Shown here one piece after another: positions 1 to 12,632 of a stretch of DNA of 64,000 nucleotides. How positions within the stretch are numbered: position 1 is the first letter of the stretch; each line of letters begins with the position of its first letter. Both the position numbers and the translations under genes were made by a program. Origin of the DNA: Symbiodinium kawagutii (Eukaryota; Sar; Dinophyceae; Suessiales; Symbiodiniaceae); contig VSDK01010468.1 of assembly GCA_009767595.1 (NCBI GenBank), positions 78,868 through 142,867 of the forward strand, in the 5' to 3' direction. Below the pieces are notes generated by a model, which did not search any database, was not told the DNA's origin, and saw nothing but the letters and a program-made list of their open reading frames with translations.

Positions 1-182
1 ACGAGGGGTTGCCAACAGGGGTACCACCAACCAGGGGTGGTTCAACCACCCTAGGTGGTGCGGTTCAACCAGGGATGTTGACCAACCACCAAGCAGATCA
101 CTTAGCCCACCATTCACCACCAGCGCCAAGCCCTGGCCGTACTAACGCCACGCGTTGCGTTGTTGCCACGTCGCCGCCTCAG

Positions 183-281
183 TTGCTGGTCTCCACGGCC
201 ATGCGGGTGCGCGACGGTCTGGAGGATGGGACCCTGGAAAAGGCGGGGCGTCGAAATTTCTCGCGGTTCGTTCGCCGCAAG
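183..281 (+). CDS. Candidate exon, charged helix
   Basis: 33 codons in phase 0 at both ends, after CTCAG and before a GA donor at 282. The reading includes RVRDGLEDGTLEKAGRRNF. GC content is far above the flanks. The frame is open beyond both ends, so the limits rest on splice context only. Confidence 0.5.
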
Positions 282-594
282 GATGGGCCTGTTGGAACTG
301 GTTTTTGTTGGTGGTTTCATCCATCAACCATGGTGAATAATGGGGTTAACTGGTTAAGAATGGTTAATGATGGTTAACAATGGTTCATTATGGTTACTAA
401 TAGGGAATGATAAGCAACAGCTATGGTTTAACCATACAACAATTATGGTTTATAATGGTTGATAATAGTGGTTAATAATGGTTTATGAAGGCTTATAGTG
501 GCTATATAATAATTATGGCTAATGGTGATTGAATTATGGCTTATAATGCTTGATGATAGGGGATAACAAGCAACATCAAGGGTTAAACAACTAT

Positions 595-696
595 CTGGTT
601 GGTGGTTTTAAAGACATTTTGATTATTTCCTTTAGTAATTGTTAACAAATGGTTGACAAGCATATGTTTCACAGTGGTGGTTCAACCACCACCCAG
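595..696 (+). repeat. Family B palindromic element (first full copy)
   Basis: Family B definition: starts CTGGTTGGTGGTTT, has an internal ACATTTTGATTATTTTCC and AACAAATGGTTGGTTGACAA, and ends GGTGGTTCAACCACCAACCA(G), the inverse of the start. About 100-120 bp, no coding capacity. This copy follows a GGATAACAAGCAACATCAAG stretch that matches the retroelement insertion site. Confidence 0.75.
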
Positions 697-1720
697 CTTG
701 AAAAACCAGGGGAGAAACTGGTTTTTTAGACCCTTTTTGTTGGGAAAAAATTGGAAAATTGCAGGATTCCTGAGTGATTCCCATGTCAAGAGCTGGTAAA
801 CTCACATGGCTGGTTGGAAAATCCAGCATATCCATGGATGATTTCCCAGGGTTTTGTATTGCCAAAATGGTGGATTTTCCAGGCAGCGATGTTAGTTTAC
901 CAGGGGGTAAGAGCTGGTGATTTGATATGAAAAATTATAGAATATGGTGATTTCCCCACGTCAACACTGGCGACTTTTTGTGGATCTCACTCCAAACGGA
1001 GATTTCCAGAATCGGGAGTTATGACCATGAATGATGGTTAATCATAGGGGATATTACCCAGCAACAATGGTTAATTAACGACTGGTTGGCGGTTTGAGGT
1101 CATATATTTTTAGTTTCCCTGGCAAGTACTAACAAATGCTTGGCTGACTAGCATATTTCAAAGGGGTTCAAACCACCAACTAGGGCATGTTTTTTTTCAC
1201 GCGATAATAGCGTTGGTTAACGATCAATGACATGGGCTAGCATTGTTTCAATGATGGAATTTTGCGAATCCGGTTACTTTTGAAAGTCAGCGTCCCAAAA
1301 GTCCATCAAAAGCAGCAACAATGATCAACACATCAACAACTAGCATCGCAAATGAAAGTCAAGATATGAGATGTTCATTGGATCAAAAGCAGGAGTCCTA
1401 ATGGTCTCAAACTCGTTCAACATCTAAATCAATATCATTGATATCTATCGCATCTACATGCCATCCACGTTACTACTCTCACATTTGTCGGTTTCTCAAA
1501 ACAGGGGGACTCCCAGGCAAATCATCCTTTATATCAACCATGTATAGTGACAAACCAACAATTTTTGGGGTTCCCAATGGCTTGAGAAACCACTCTTAAC
1601 CATAGTTAAGTATAGAAAACTCCAACATTTCCCGAAAAAAATGCAAACAAAACCAACATTTCCCCATAAAAACCATAGAAAATCCCAACATTTCCTCATA
1701 AAAACCATCGAAATCCCAAG

Positions 1721-1761
1721 GCTTCCCAGTGTCTGGCTGGAGAAACAGCCGATTCACATCG
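1721..1761 (+). CDS. Weak candidate exon
   Basis: After AAG with a GT donor at 1762. It reads LPSVWLEKQPIHI. A longer frame on the opposite strand (1696-1956) is also open across this GC-rich island, so strand and reality are uncertain. Confidence 0.25.
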
Positions 1762-2308
1762 GTACTCACGGGCCCTCGTAGCGTGGTCCGGCACTTGCAA
1801 TAAGCCGTAGGTCGAGAGCGCCTTAGATGACGCTGACAGCACCGGCGTCACCCAACACATCCTCAGGAGACCGGGGCTGACCGGGGAGTGGTAGTTGGCG
1901 AACATCAACCGCAGCAACGCCATGAGCCAATGTGAATGATACCTATCTTTGGCCATCGAAAGTTTGTTGAGGAGCTATGAACCAACGTTGATTTTGGTGA
2001 TGAGTGAGCCGGCTGCTGACACTTTTTTCGGAGCACCGATGCTTGAAAGGTGGAAGACCAACGTATAATTTAGGATGTACCCCATTTGCTGCTTGAGGTT
2101 AATGCTGATTGATACTGGACCAAGTGTCTCCTGAAATGCACAGAATTCCAAATAATTTTGCTTGACAGGAATGATACATGTTACATGTGTGTTTGCGATT
2201 TGTGCCTTGTACATCCATTTACTATACCGTGAGGCATTTACCGTGAGACACTTGAAGATTCAACCATTAAATTCGGACCATGATTGGACCATATTTAGCC
2301 ATATTCAG

Positions 2309-2412
2309 GTGTTTCTCAAGTCAGAGGGGTACCCTCACATCATCCAATAGTAATCATCTATAGTAATAAACCCACCCATTTTTGGGGGTTCTTGAACTGG
2401 CTTGAGGAAGCT
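2309..2412 (+). repeat. Family A palindromic element (first full copy)
   Basis: Family A definition: about 100-120 bp, starting GTTTCTCAAAATAGGGGTAC and ending in its inverse (GGGGTACCCCTATTTTGAG, then AAAC). The asymmetrical interior contains CCAAATCATCC on one side and AATAAACCAACCATTTTTGG on the other, and occurs in both orientations. No coding capacity, so a MITE- or introner-like non-autonomous element. This copy carries the TCAAGTCAGAGGGG variant. Confidence 0.8.
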
Positions 2413-2559
2413 CCATGTAGTTGGTATATCCTGTACTATTGTTGATTACAATTCTCTATGATTAACCATTTTGGAGGTTCCCGACGTGAAGAAACCACCA
2501 CATGGTCCACCGGGGTCCTTATGATTAACCATTGAACCAGCTAGTTGTTCACCATATCA

Positions 2560-2661
2560 CTGGTTGGTGGTTTCAAACATTATTTATTTTCCCAGATGTA
2601 ATCATTAACAATTGGTTGGTTGACAACCATATTTTTCATCGGGATGGTTCAACCACCAACC
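2560..2661 (+). repeat. Family B element
   Basis: Full copy with both terminal repeats. Another, more diverged, is at 1082-1180 and a right-end fragment at 3766-3819. Confidence 0.75.
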
Positions 2662-2836
2662 ATTGGTAAATGATCAACCCTTACAAGGATGGTCATTATT
2701 GGAAGTGATCATTCTTGTTGATTGTAACTCCTTATGATTAACCATTGACCAGCTCGTTGTTAGCCATGTCACCATTTCAACGTTCAGATCTTTCAGTATC
2801 CGAGTCAGTCACCGCAGACGCGAAAACGGATTCCAG

Positions 2837-2864
2837 GATGGCCATCGTACAAGCGGGCAATGAG
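2837..2864 (+). CDS. Weak candidate exon
   Basis: Between TTCCAG and a GC donor. It reads MAIVQAGNE. The same frame is open upstream from about 2785 (DLSVSESVTADAKTDSR), so the exon may be longer. Confidence 0.25.
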
Positions 2865-3602
2865 GCGGGACCTCGTGACGGATCCGCCAGTGACGACCTC
2901 CACGAAAAAATTGGTGGTTTATTACTATAAATTAAATGGTCTATATTCATTAGTCTATTGCTATAGTCATAGACATAAATGGTTTCTATTTATACCAATA
3001 GACAAATATACATTATGTCTATTGGTACAAATGATATATTCATCACTATAGTCGTTTATAGCAATTTACGTCTATTGCTATAGATGATTCATCTTGGATG
3101 ATATGGAGGGTAGCCCTATGACTTGAAAAACCAGCAGATCTGGAGATCGAAAGACGAGGGATGACATGGGATGACTAGGGAGTTGATTTCAGTGCAGAAG
3201 TATGACCAAGCTCAATGATGTGGAGATCGACTTGTGGAAGCCGTCACTCCTTCGTCCATCAGTTGATCTGCAGCATGGTCCACTGCATGGTCCTTGCCTC
3301 CAGAATCGTATGCTCCAATGGTACTATTCCCCTGGAAATGAACAGCGCAAGACCCTCTCAGCAGTTGGATGACTAGCTGACTAGCTGGGGGGGGTCAGTT
3401 GGGGGTCATGATGGTTTCCAGGAGAGTAACTTGAACACAAGGAATCAACCCAGGGGTCTGCTGATTGTTGATGCTGGTCGTTGTTCTTGTTTTTGTTGTT
3501 GTTTTCCACTAGTCATTGGCATTGATTTATTTTTTGATAGCTAGCTATTGCCACTAGCCATTGATTGAAAGTTTTCCACTCTTATTATTTGCCATGATTG
3601 AC

Positions 3603-3604
3603 GG

Positions 3605-3656
<52 letters not shown>
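3603..3656. repeat. TTG microsatellite
   Basis: 18 uninterrupted TTG units. Similar tracts at 24503 and 61388; long AAC/GTT tracts are reported as prominent in the dinoflagellate Polarella. Confidence 0.95.
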
Positions 3657-3658
<2 letters not shown>

Positions 3659-4072
3659 TATCATCCGTTCTTTACACCATTTCTCAATCATTTGGCCTTT
3701 TTTGATTATTTGTAGATGCCAATTTCAACCACAATACTATATCATTTTGATTTTCCCTAGTATTTGCAACTGGTCGGTTGGTTGACACATATGTTTCATA
3801 GGGGTGGTCCAACCACCAGTATGATCATTAGCCATTTACAATGATTATATTCATCATTATAAACCATACTTACTCACCACTAGTTATAGGGCTGGTTCAA
3901 CCACCAACCAACCATGATCATAATCAACCATTATAAGCCATATAAAGCCGTTATTAACCACTCGTTAACCATGGCTGGTGAGCACCCACCAAGCAGTGAA
4001 CCTGGATAGGTCCCTGACCTGTGCGCCCGTCATCCAGTTTTGGAGGCCTTTAATCAGAGACAAGAATATGAG

Positions 4073-4151
4073 GTCGGCGGCGTTGGGGGCGGCCGGTCAG
4101 GTGGATGTGGGGGTTAGATTCACCATGAAAAGCGAGGAAACCCTGCGGCAG
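4073..4151 (+). CDS. Candidate exon
   Basis: Starts after ATATGAG with one base completing an Arg codon and ends in phase 0 at a GA donor. It reads SAALGAAGQVDVGVRF then TMKSEETLRQ. GC-rich against AT-rich flanks. Confidence 0.45.
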
Positions 4152-5159
4152 GATTTTTTCGATCCAGCATGATTGAGATTCAGGATTTTTGTCGATCCCA
4201 GGTTTCGAATCTCACACTTGAAATCTAATCATTGAGTCATAAATCAGTTCAAGATATTTCAATCACTCTTCCTGGATTGTTCTTTCACTTATAGTGGGTA
4301 ACTAGGATTATAATGGCCTTTTGCGGCATATGTGGTCATTACCCAACTATTGATTAGTTCATGATGATTTAATGCAATTTGGTTGAGAAGAATATCTGAC
4401 TGCCAAAACAGAAGAGGTACTGCCAAGATCGTGGATGTAGCACAAGGATTTCAATCATGGGAGCCCCTAGATGGCCAACTATAGTAGAAGCCAACGGGCC
4501 AGGCAAACAGTTTACAGATTCAGTTTACTTGGGTATCGAAGCCAAGATAAAGGCCTTGCAGCAAGCACTTTCCTTTTTTGATGTTACCATGAAGTTTTTG
4601 TTGCTTTGAGGTATGGAACACACAACTGACCGACCAGGGCACATCAGGGCACATCAGGGCACCAGGGCAGAACCGAAGCTCAGTGAAAACGAGCCAATCA
4701 GAATCATGACTTCCATAGCCAAGGAGGATCCCCATCAACGTATTGAGATTCCCCTGCAGGCTATAGCTAGCATATTTTTTGGCGGTTACCGCACTGACAT
4801 TTGACTCTGTGAGCTATGGATAGGAGATGGTGATTAGAATATCGACAGGCAATATAGGGTATGCCGTTTGATTCATCCTTTTGGGCAGTCCATGACCTTG
4901 CAAATATTGATCATGGCTCATTTCATTGAGGGAAACAGCATGTAGACTGCTCGAGATGAAAACGTTGGCTTCCAATCAGGTTTTCCCATCAACCAAGCCG
5001 GCCATTTATGGATCATTCCAAATCCTCTGTCATTGACAATGTTGCTATCATGATTGGTGATCATCTATGGTGAGCCAGCAACCATCAACCCTTGATCAAT
5101 CATCAATGGCCATTGTTGATGGTGGGTACCCATGGGATTCTTGGTCCAGTCCGCGACAG

Positions 5160-5210
5160 GCCTGGCTCACAGAGACTGCCGAGCAGATGGGCAGACTCTT
5201 CCGTGGACAG
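5160..5210 (+). CDS. Candidate exon, amphipathic helix
   Basis: 17 codons, phase 0 to 0, between ACAG-G and a GA donor: AWLTETAEQMGRLFRGQ. Both boundaries carry the same ACAGG, a short direct repeat flanking the exon. Confidence 0.5.
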
Positions 5211-5466
5211 GAGAACCATGGGTACAGGGTAATCCTGGTAGCAACCTGCGAATGGTTCTCGGCTACGCGCTGGTTACATGGCAATGATTTCCCACTATGA
5301 ACCAGCTTGTTACTCATCATTGATCGACTATCCAGCTTGCCGTTGACCTTTTAACGATTATATAACCAGCTTGTTGACCATTAATCAGCTTATCAACCAT
5401 TAACCAGCTGTCATTGATCTACTAAGCAGTGAGACGAGTCGCTCCAGTTTCGCTACCCCCTTCCAG

Positions 5467-5514
5467 CCATGTCAAAGTCAACGGATCCGTAGACTTCCCA
5501 GCGATGCCCAGAAG
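5467..5514 (+). CDS. Candidate exon, basic helix
   Basis: 16 codons in phase 0, with CCAG acceptor and a good GT donor (GTACGA): PCQSQRIRRLPSDAQK. It resembles the exon at 59391 in its QRxR pattern. Confidence 0.4.
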
Positions 5515-5598
5515 GTACGACTGATGCTTCAGTGGTTCCTCTCCTGAAAAATCAACCGGGGCGTTCATGGCCAATCCAGATGAAGCTAAACCACAGGT

Positions 5599-5742
5599 TC
5601 TGGCTGGTGGTTTCAAACTTGATGGCTTGTTTTGTTTGCACAACAAGCAACAATGAGTGTTTTATTTTCCCTAGTATTCGCAAATGGTTGGTTTGTTGAC
5701 TTGCGCATATTTTCATAACGGGGTGGTTCAACCACCAACCAG
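5599..5742 (+). repeat. Family B element
   Basis: Full copy enlarged by about 30 bases in the middle. A further partial copy begins at 6033. Confidence 0.7.
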
Positions 5743-6497
5743 GGTTGATCAACTGGCGGGGCACGATGGCTGCATAGAGAACCCGTTCGCGAACTTGGGG
5801 TACCCCTGAAAATCAACCAGGGGTGGCTCGCTTCCGGGGTTTACTCCAAGGCTTCCCCTGTTTCAGTGAGCACAATGAAGCCCTTGATGCTCTTTCTGTG
5901 GTCGATGTCCATGGTTCCTGAAGCTTCGGAGCTTCTCCTCAATCATTGCTGGGATGGCCGGGGAAGCACCACACCATGGGTCTGAGGCTGGGTGAATTGA
6001 AATGTTCAGACGTGAAAGAACCAGTAGAATATCTGGCTGGGGGTTTCAAACGCTGGGCCAGTGCCCTTTTTCATAAGGAAAAGTGGTTTCAAACATTTTG
6101 ATTATTTTCCCAAACGTAATCATTAACAAATGGTTGGTGGACAAGCATATGGTTGAAACCCCCAAACAGATATGATGTTCTGGTATTTGAAGTTTCCAAG
6201 CCTCAGAAATCGGTCCAAAACTGTGAGCAGTGCTTTCCCAAAGTGTTAATACAAACTGTCCTAAAATGTGGGGCGAAATGATATGGTTGTGGGTCAATAC
6301 CCTGTACCTCTTGCCCCAGGATGCCCCTTCTTTGGTTTATGGGAATCACAAATGATGAGAATCACAGCTGATAAATCACATGCCAACTATGACTTGTGGT
6401 GATTTTCGCATGTTGGTTGGTGGTTGGTTGGGACCCTTCTCGTATAACCTCCTTAGTTAACAATTTGCAGCTGTGTTTTTCCTTCCTGCGGCTTCAG

Positions 6498-6539
6498 GAA
6501 GATGCTATGGCCGTACAGACGAAGCTGGTTATGCTGCAG
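6498..6539 (+). CDS. Candidate exon
   Basis: 14 codons, phase 0 to 0, TTCAG acceptor and GA donor: EDAMAVQTKLVMLQ, with a heptad-like spacing of hydrophobic residues. If the donor is instead the GT near 6562, the exon extends to include EGSGES. Confidence 0.45.
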
Positions 6540-7988
6540 GAAGGGTCTGGGGAAAGCTGGTGATGTGGATACATGTCGTGACACATGATGATAGATCGTG
6601 ATATGTGTCGTTTGGTTTGTTCTATGGGGGTGTTTTAAGAGTATGTATGTTTTTCAAACCATATCATGAATATGTGCGAAATGTTGCATGTATACCTGCA
6701 TACCCTCATTCACATGTGGTGTTTGTCACAGGTGACCCCCACATCATGCAGTTTATCAACTATTTGCATGGTACTAAACCAACCATATCTTGGGGGTACA
6801 TGAGAAACCTCCATGGCATCTTGCCCAAGCCCTTTAAGTCTAGGCTTGGCTGTGAGACCTACCAGGGGTCAGGTGGAAAAATTCGTTGACATGGGGCTGT
6901 GGTTGTAGCGCCATCAGAACGAGGATTGGCCCCTGGAAACATCTGGAAACCAGTTATAAAGGCTCAGTTGATGGCCTGAAAACAATTGGGGTTACCCGTT
7001 CTACTGCACCATAAGCATCTACAAGCAGGATCATCAACCACTGGAAAAGGATAAGCAGGATCCTACCTCAACTAGCTAGAGCTGTGAAGCGAGCTGCGCT
7101 CGATTCCGGAGGCCAATTGACTTGAGCCATCCCTTCAAATCAACACGTGGTGGGAACACCAAGCTGCACATTTCCCCGGTGCCGTGCTGTGCTTGGCAAC
7201 TTATCGCTCCCTGAAAGGAGGGCGTAGGAGCCACGTATGGTGCATCCTGCAAGGTTGATGGAATGTTGATTGTAGCTTAGATCATGTTGGATCCACAATC
7301 ATTACCAGGACAACCATTATTACCTGTGTTGGAAGATGTGGCAAGGTTCATTGGGTAATGGAAGATTGACAGGTTGATTGATGGAAGATTCACAGTAATG
7401 ATATTTTCAAACAAGAAAAGTAATATCAATCGCTAATACATGTTTAATCGCCGGGGCTAATATTAGGCAACGATGGTTGACAGTGTGAGATCCAGCTGTG
7501 AATAAATTGCCACTTGCCTTTACCATAAATAGCTAGAGATTCAACCAGTGATGCATGGTTGATGAATGCTGATTTTTTACAGATAAGAGGGCCGATTTGT
7601 TGTTATCAGCCAACAGGACTCACCAACAATGTCTAACAATGCCCAATCAACAAGATAATTGACAGTCAACAAAGGTTCGGAACGATGTTATTCACTCATC
7701 AACCTAATGGTTAGACAACAGTCCCTACTCAACAACAATTGATCAGCCAATGATGAACAACATCAGTTCATCAACAAGAGTTGACCATCAAACCGCCAAC
7801 AATTCTAGTTGTTGAACTGTTCCTGGTTGATGAAAATACCAGTTCATAGAAACTAATTCTAGTTTGTTGAACAATAGTTTGTTCTAGATGGTTCTATGTT
7901 TGGGATTAGCAACCATTCATGATACTGTTCTTGTTGGTTACTAATCCCAAAGAAAACACTGTATCCTGGTTGATCAGCCAGTGGCCAG

Positions 7989-8036
7989 GCGCGTTTGCAG
8001 TCCGACCGCGACGAGCACGCGGAGAGAGCCAGCCAG
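7989..8036 (+). CDS. Candidate exon, charged helix
   Basis: 16 codons, phase 0 to 0, GCCAG acceptor and GC donor: ARLQSDRDEHAERASQ. The frame stops three codons past the donor (GCGCTTTAG), which argues for splicing here. Confidence 0.55.
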
Positions 8037-8265
8037 GCGCTTTAGCCTCCCCGTTTCCTGCAGGGCAACGTCTGCCAGGGTTGGTCATGCTGCCGGTCAT
8101 GGTTAGTGGTTTCTCAATTCATAGGGGTACCCCAAAGTTATGGTTGGTTTAGGACTAATGATTCATGTAGATGATCCAAAATGGTTGGTTTGCTATTAAA
8201 ATAAGCAAACAAGATGGGAGCAAGCCTGGTTGGGCAATGATGCTTGATAATGGTTGATACATGGA

Positions 8266-8373
8266 GGCTTCTCAAAAGGGTAGGGTACCCCGAAAATGGT
8301 TGGTTTATTGCCAAATATCAACGGTCAATGAACTAGATGATTTAGGGGTACTCCTATGGCTTGAGAAACCACC
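8266..8373 (-). repeat. Family A element
   Basis: Interior in the reverse order (AATGGTTGGTTTATTG first). A half copy lies just upstream at 8108-8150. Confidence 0.75.
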
Positions 8374-8571
8374 ATTTACGGTCAAGATGATGAATTGATG
8401 GGTTATTTAAGATCCCTATAGATCCCCAATTTGCCGTAAAATGCCAGGGTTCATCCCTGTAGATCCCTACTTTGCTGTACAATGCCAGGGTGTTTCGACA
8501 CTGGCGGTGCCTCGCACTTTCAACCTTCGGACACACTGGTGCCATGCTTTCAACGATGCCTCGGGGCGCAG

Positions 8572-8619
8572 GTGTGCGAGACCTTCGTGACGAACTCACT
8601 GAACTTTGCAAAGAATGCA
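8572..8619 (+). CDS. Candidate exon, charged helix
   Basis: Follows GCGCAG. The most protein-like frame gives VRDLRDELTELCKE, a coiled-coil pattern. The donor is unclear, and the phase does not match the preceding candidate exactly, so an end is misplaced or an exon is missing. Confidence 0.4.
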
Positions 8620-9395
8620 TGTTGGGATCCCCAGCTGGGCATGCACGGCTTTCGGTGGAACTGGGCAGCTATGGTTTGGTGGTTCACTAGGGTTAATCAT
8701 GGTGGTTCACTGTGGTTGTTCGGTGGAAACAAGCTGTTCGGTGGAACTCTGACAGTTGGGGTCATCATGGGGCGTTGTCCAATGATGATTTGAGATATTA
8801 TTTTATGATGATTTGAGATATTATTTTAAGATATCTAATTAAGTGCTTTTGTTTGAAAGGCAGAATTCAGATACAAATACATGTTTAGGTCAAGATGATT
8901 TGCCAATTGAGGATTCACCAAAAGCTCCGTGGAAGAGGTTGACATCAAACTAACGTGGAAGCCCTGCGGAAGCTATTCTCCTAAACGTAAGGCATTAGGA
9001 AACAGGCCGCAGGTGGAAGCAGTCGCGGAAGCCACCGCAGGTTGTGAGCCATCTCAATTCAATTAGTGAATAGTAAATAGTGGTGACATGTGGTAATTGA
9101 TGCTGATTGATATCCACAAAAGTTGATGATTTTCTTCATTTTTTGACGTCCATTGCCACCAGCGTGGACAAGGACTCAAGACCACGATTTTCATCATCGT
9201 TAACTATCATGAACCACTAGTCAACCACCAATTAACCACTCATTAACCACTAATTCACCATAAATCACCACCAAAATCACTAATCACTAAGCTGAGTCAG
9301 TAGACATGAATCATTAACCACCACTCATCAACGATTACGACGGCCATGACACTCTGGTAAACCAACCCGGCCATGGAAAATCCACCATCTTTGTA

Positions 9396-9427
9396 NNNNN
9401 NNNNNNNNNNNNNNNNNNNNNNNNNNN
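9396..9427. other. Assembly gap (32 N)
   Basis: A run of N interrupts a family D-like element: left of it CTCTGGTAAACCAACC and a GGAAAATCCACC motif, right of it GGGAAAATCCAGGG. True length unknown. Confidence 0.99.
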
Positions 9428-9634
9428 TAGGGAAAATCCAGGGAAATCAGTTCGAAATGCTAGAGTTTCATAGGAAAACCCAGGGAAATCAGCTGAAAAT
9501 GCTGGATTTTCCCATAGCCAGGTGAGTCTCCCAGAGGGCCCATGGCCCCCAACATGTGGCCGGCCGCCATCCCCAAACCACGGCGCCGCCGGCGCCGTAC
9601 TTCCGCGTCCGCGGCTTCGCCTCGAGGCTTCCAG

Positions 9635-9679
9635 GGCTGGGCAAGTTGGGCCAAACGTGCCCGCGAGGCGCAGCGGATG
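9635..9679 (+). CDS. Candidate exon with Trp-containing helix
   Basis: 15 codons, phase 0 to 0, between TTCCAG-G and a near-consensus donor GTGAGT: GWASWAKRAREAQRM. Its W-x5-R-x-EAQR arrangement is echoed by the exon at 29348. Confidence 0.55.
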
Positions 9680-9957
9680 GTGAGTTGGAGTGGTGAAGGA
9701 GTGGTTGCTTGGTGGTTAGGAGTTGATAGTGGTGGATGATTTGTGGTGATTAATGGTTGATCAATTTACTTGATGAGTGGTTGATTATTTGTGGTTGACG
9801 ACTTGGTGATTTGTGATTAATGGTTGATTAATTTATGAATTAATGGTTGATGATTGATGAGTGGTTGATGAGTGCTTGATTGGTGACGGATGGCGGATGG
9901 CTTATGTGAATTTTCTTGGTGATTCATGGTGATTGATTTACTTGATGAGCGGTTACT

Positions 9958-10014
9958 TGGTGATTAATGGTTGATTAATGGTTGATTAATGGTTGATTAA
10001 TGGTTGATTAATGG
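9958..10014 (+). repeat. 11-bp tandem repeat
   Basis: Five units of TTGATTAATGG. It lies in a wider stretch (9680-10900) of degenerate GGTTGATTAATGG text with no gene. Confidence 0.85.
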
Positions 10015-11367
10015 CTACTTGTTGATTAGTGGTTGATGATTTATGGTTACTTGGTGATTAATGGTTGATTAGTGGCTAGTGGTTCATTGCTGGTGGAACA
10101 AAAGGTTACTCTGGCTGAATTGATGTTTATTGATTAAACACTGGATTATTGTTTAATGATATTATGGGTTAAAATCTGTGGATGAGTGGTTCAACTGCAG
10201 TTGATAAACTGGCTGGTGGTTTTATACGGGCTTAACTATGGTCAAAACTGTTTTTTTAGGGGTTTTTATAGGAGTTATAATAACCGGTGGTTTTATAAGG
10301 AAACCCTTGCCAACTTCAGATGGCTGTCGATAAGCTGGTTAATTAACCGGCTGGTGGTTGGGAGCTGGCCCTTCTTTAAAGTAGGAGCAAGGCCAGGAGC
10401 TACCAGGAGTGGCCTCACCAGATGGTAGTTAATGAGTCCCTAATTGGTGTTTCATTGGTGGTTCATTATGTAGTGGTTATATAATTGGTGACTGTATAGT
10501 GATTAATTGATGGTTCATTGCTGATTGATGATTAATGACTATTGATTTAGCTTGGTAAGGCAAGCGATTTTGTTGGTGATTGATGATTAATTAATGGTTC
10601 AATGCTGGTTGATGATTAATGACTATTGATTTAGCTTAGTAAGGCCAGTGATTTTGGTTGTGATAAGTGGTTAATTAGTGGCGAAGTAGTGGTTAATTGG
10701 TGGTTAATGATTCATGATTAGTGATTTTGGTTTGTGATTAGTGATTTTGATGGTACTTGGTGGTGATAATGCTTAATTTGTGGTTAATTGATGCTAAACC
10801 AGATTTTGTCAGTGGTTCACGATACTTGCTGGTTCATGATTGATGATTAAGATTTGATTAGTTTCTGATTAATTAAGGATAGTTCGTTATTTATGATGGT
10901 GCATGATAATTGGTTGGTGGTTTCGGGCAGTGACTTTTCATGGTCAACCATAGGGGACAACCAGCAGTTGGGTACATAGTGTTGAATGATGATGATGGTT
11001 TTTGTTGGTGAGTTGAAAGACTGGTTGGTGGTAACTTAAAGTGGTTGATTAATATATAGCTGTTGCCGGTTCCCTGCTTTTTTCGGATGATGGCTTCGGT
11101 TTTTTGGGATGGGGCAGCGATGTCAATGATGGTTCATACTGGTGGATTGATCAATCATGGCTCATCACTGTTGATGGATGAGAAGTTGAGAAGCCAATAT
11201 TTGACCGTTGCTGCTTGGCACTGGCTTGTAGGATTTTGAAATATCAGATGATATTTGTGACTATGACTACATATGATTAAAGAATTGAGGTAACAATCCG
11301 TAACGACATAAGATCATGTTGCTCATCCAGGGGCCAGGTCGACGCTTCAGCATGCGTGCCGCGCCAG

Positions 11368-11433
11368 GAAAGGTCCATGACCAAGGACTATGAGGAGCTC
11401 CAGCACCCGGGCTGCGGCACATGCTGGGAATTG
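11368..11433 (+). CDS. Candidate exon
   Basis: 22 codons, phase 0 to 0, GCCAG acceptor and GT donor. It reads ERSMTKDYEELQHPGCGTC then WEL. Charged helix followed by a Cys-containing turn. Confidence 0.5.
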
Positions 11434-11612
11434 GTTGAAGATTGGCGAGCTGCTCCAACAGCTTTTGGCTACACTGTGGTTTATCTAACATATTATATAT
11501 GTATATATTTATTTATAGAGAAACCATATAATATATATATATACTTTAACAAGATTGGTATATATGGTTGAAGATTGGTTATCTAACATAGCAATGGAAA
11601 ATCTACCATGTA

Positions 11613-11714
11613 GGTCTTTCTCAAGTCATAGGGGACCCCCCAAATCATCCAATGGATTAACCCGTTGTAGTAATAAACGATTAATTTTGGAGGTCCCCTA
11701 TTTTGAGAAATTAC
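11613..11714 (+). repeat. Family A element
   Basis: Full copy with CCAAATCATCC and GTAATAAACGATTAAT interior; a half copy (right arm only) lies at 12394-12450. Confidence 0.75.
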
Positions 11715-11851
11715 CACATATGTTTTATAGAAAAACCGAGCAACCCGGGGAAACCATCAATAATTGGTGGATTTTCCAGCAGCTTTTATTAAACTCGCAT
11801 GGCAATACCAATTGGCCATTATCACGTGATCATACGGATAGGTGAATAAGT

Positions 11852-11954
11852 GCTGGCTGATGATTTTACATATTGTTTATTTTCGTCGGTACCTATTAAA
11901 GAATGGTTGGTTTACACACATATTTTTCATAGGGGTGGTTGAACCACCAACCAG
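11852..11954 (+). repeat. Family B element
   Basis: Full copy; right end GGTGGTTGAACCACCAACCA(G) is itself a perfect short palindrome. Partial copies are at 13893-13960 and 15237-15300. Confidence 0.75.
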
Positions 11955-12591
11955 GGTAGTTTGGTGATGATTGTAAATGACTTTGGCATGTAGATTGAAA
12001 CCCCGCTGTTGTGTCTGGGCGTCCAGCTTGGAATACAGGGTATCGCTTGACACACTTTCAGCTTGTTGCCAGAACATTTTGATCTTTCGGTGAAAGGAAC
12101 CTTTGACCATGAGTCTTGCCTGAGCCCATCATGAAGCTCGAGACGATTCATTCGATTTTAGGCATCGACTTTGGTAGAAATTGGATTCATTTCACATTCA
12201 CCTTGCGAAATCGCCATGAGAGATTTGTTTGAGACCAAGCGTACTGAAGTATTTCCACTCCTTGTGCTTGGAATTTCAAAAACAGAGTCGTGGCCTTGTG
12301 CCTACGACCTTTGATCGGTTGTGATTTCTGCTAGTATGTACAGTATGACATGATCTAAAGTGCATTGCGGTAAAACTAGACTTTCCGCTTTATATAATCA
12401 TAGTGACAAACCAACTATAACTTTGGGGTCCCCCATGTTGAGAAACCACCACATATAGTTGGTATATTATTTTGTTGGTGAACTTATCCCCTATTGTTAG
12501 CCATTTACCGGCTTATTGATTTTTTACATCTACACATGTGCACGCGACGTCTTTGTCCAGTTGCTTTTTGCATGGTGAGACATGCTGCCAG

Positions 12592-12632
12592 GAGAGGATT
12601 GCGCAAGTGAACCGCAAACGCGAAGCTTACAG
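12592..12632 (+). CDS. Candidate exon, basic helix
   Basis: TGCCAG acceptor and ACAG-GTGGG donor. It reads ERIAQVNRKREAY and ends with two bases (AG) that complete an Arg codon with the first base of the next candidate at 13597. Confidence 0.6.

Larger units (their letters stand above)
282..4072. other. Intron-like stretch, mostly repeats
   Basis: Holds degenerate TGGTTAATAATGG text (340-560), three family B copies, one family A copy, and an ATAGTCTATTG-type AT-rich patch (2920-3090) before the TTG tract. Apart from the two weak exons listed I see no gene. Confidence 0.5.

Noticed and set aside
1696..1956. Minus-strand 86-codon gene
   Set aside because: No domain and no splice support; a plus-strand exon is at least as likely. 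Left unassigned.
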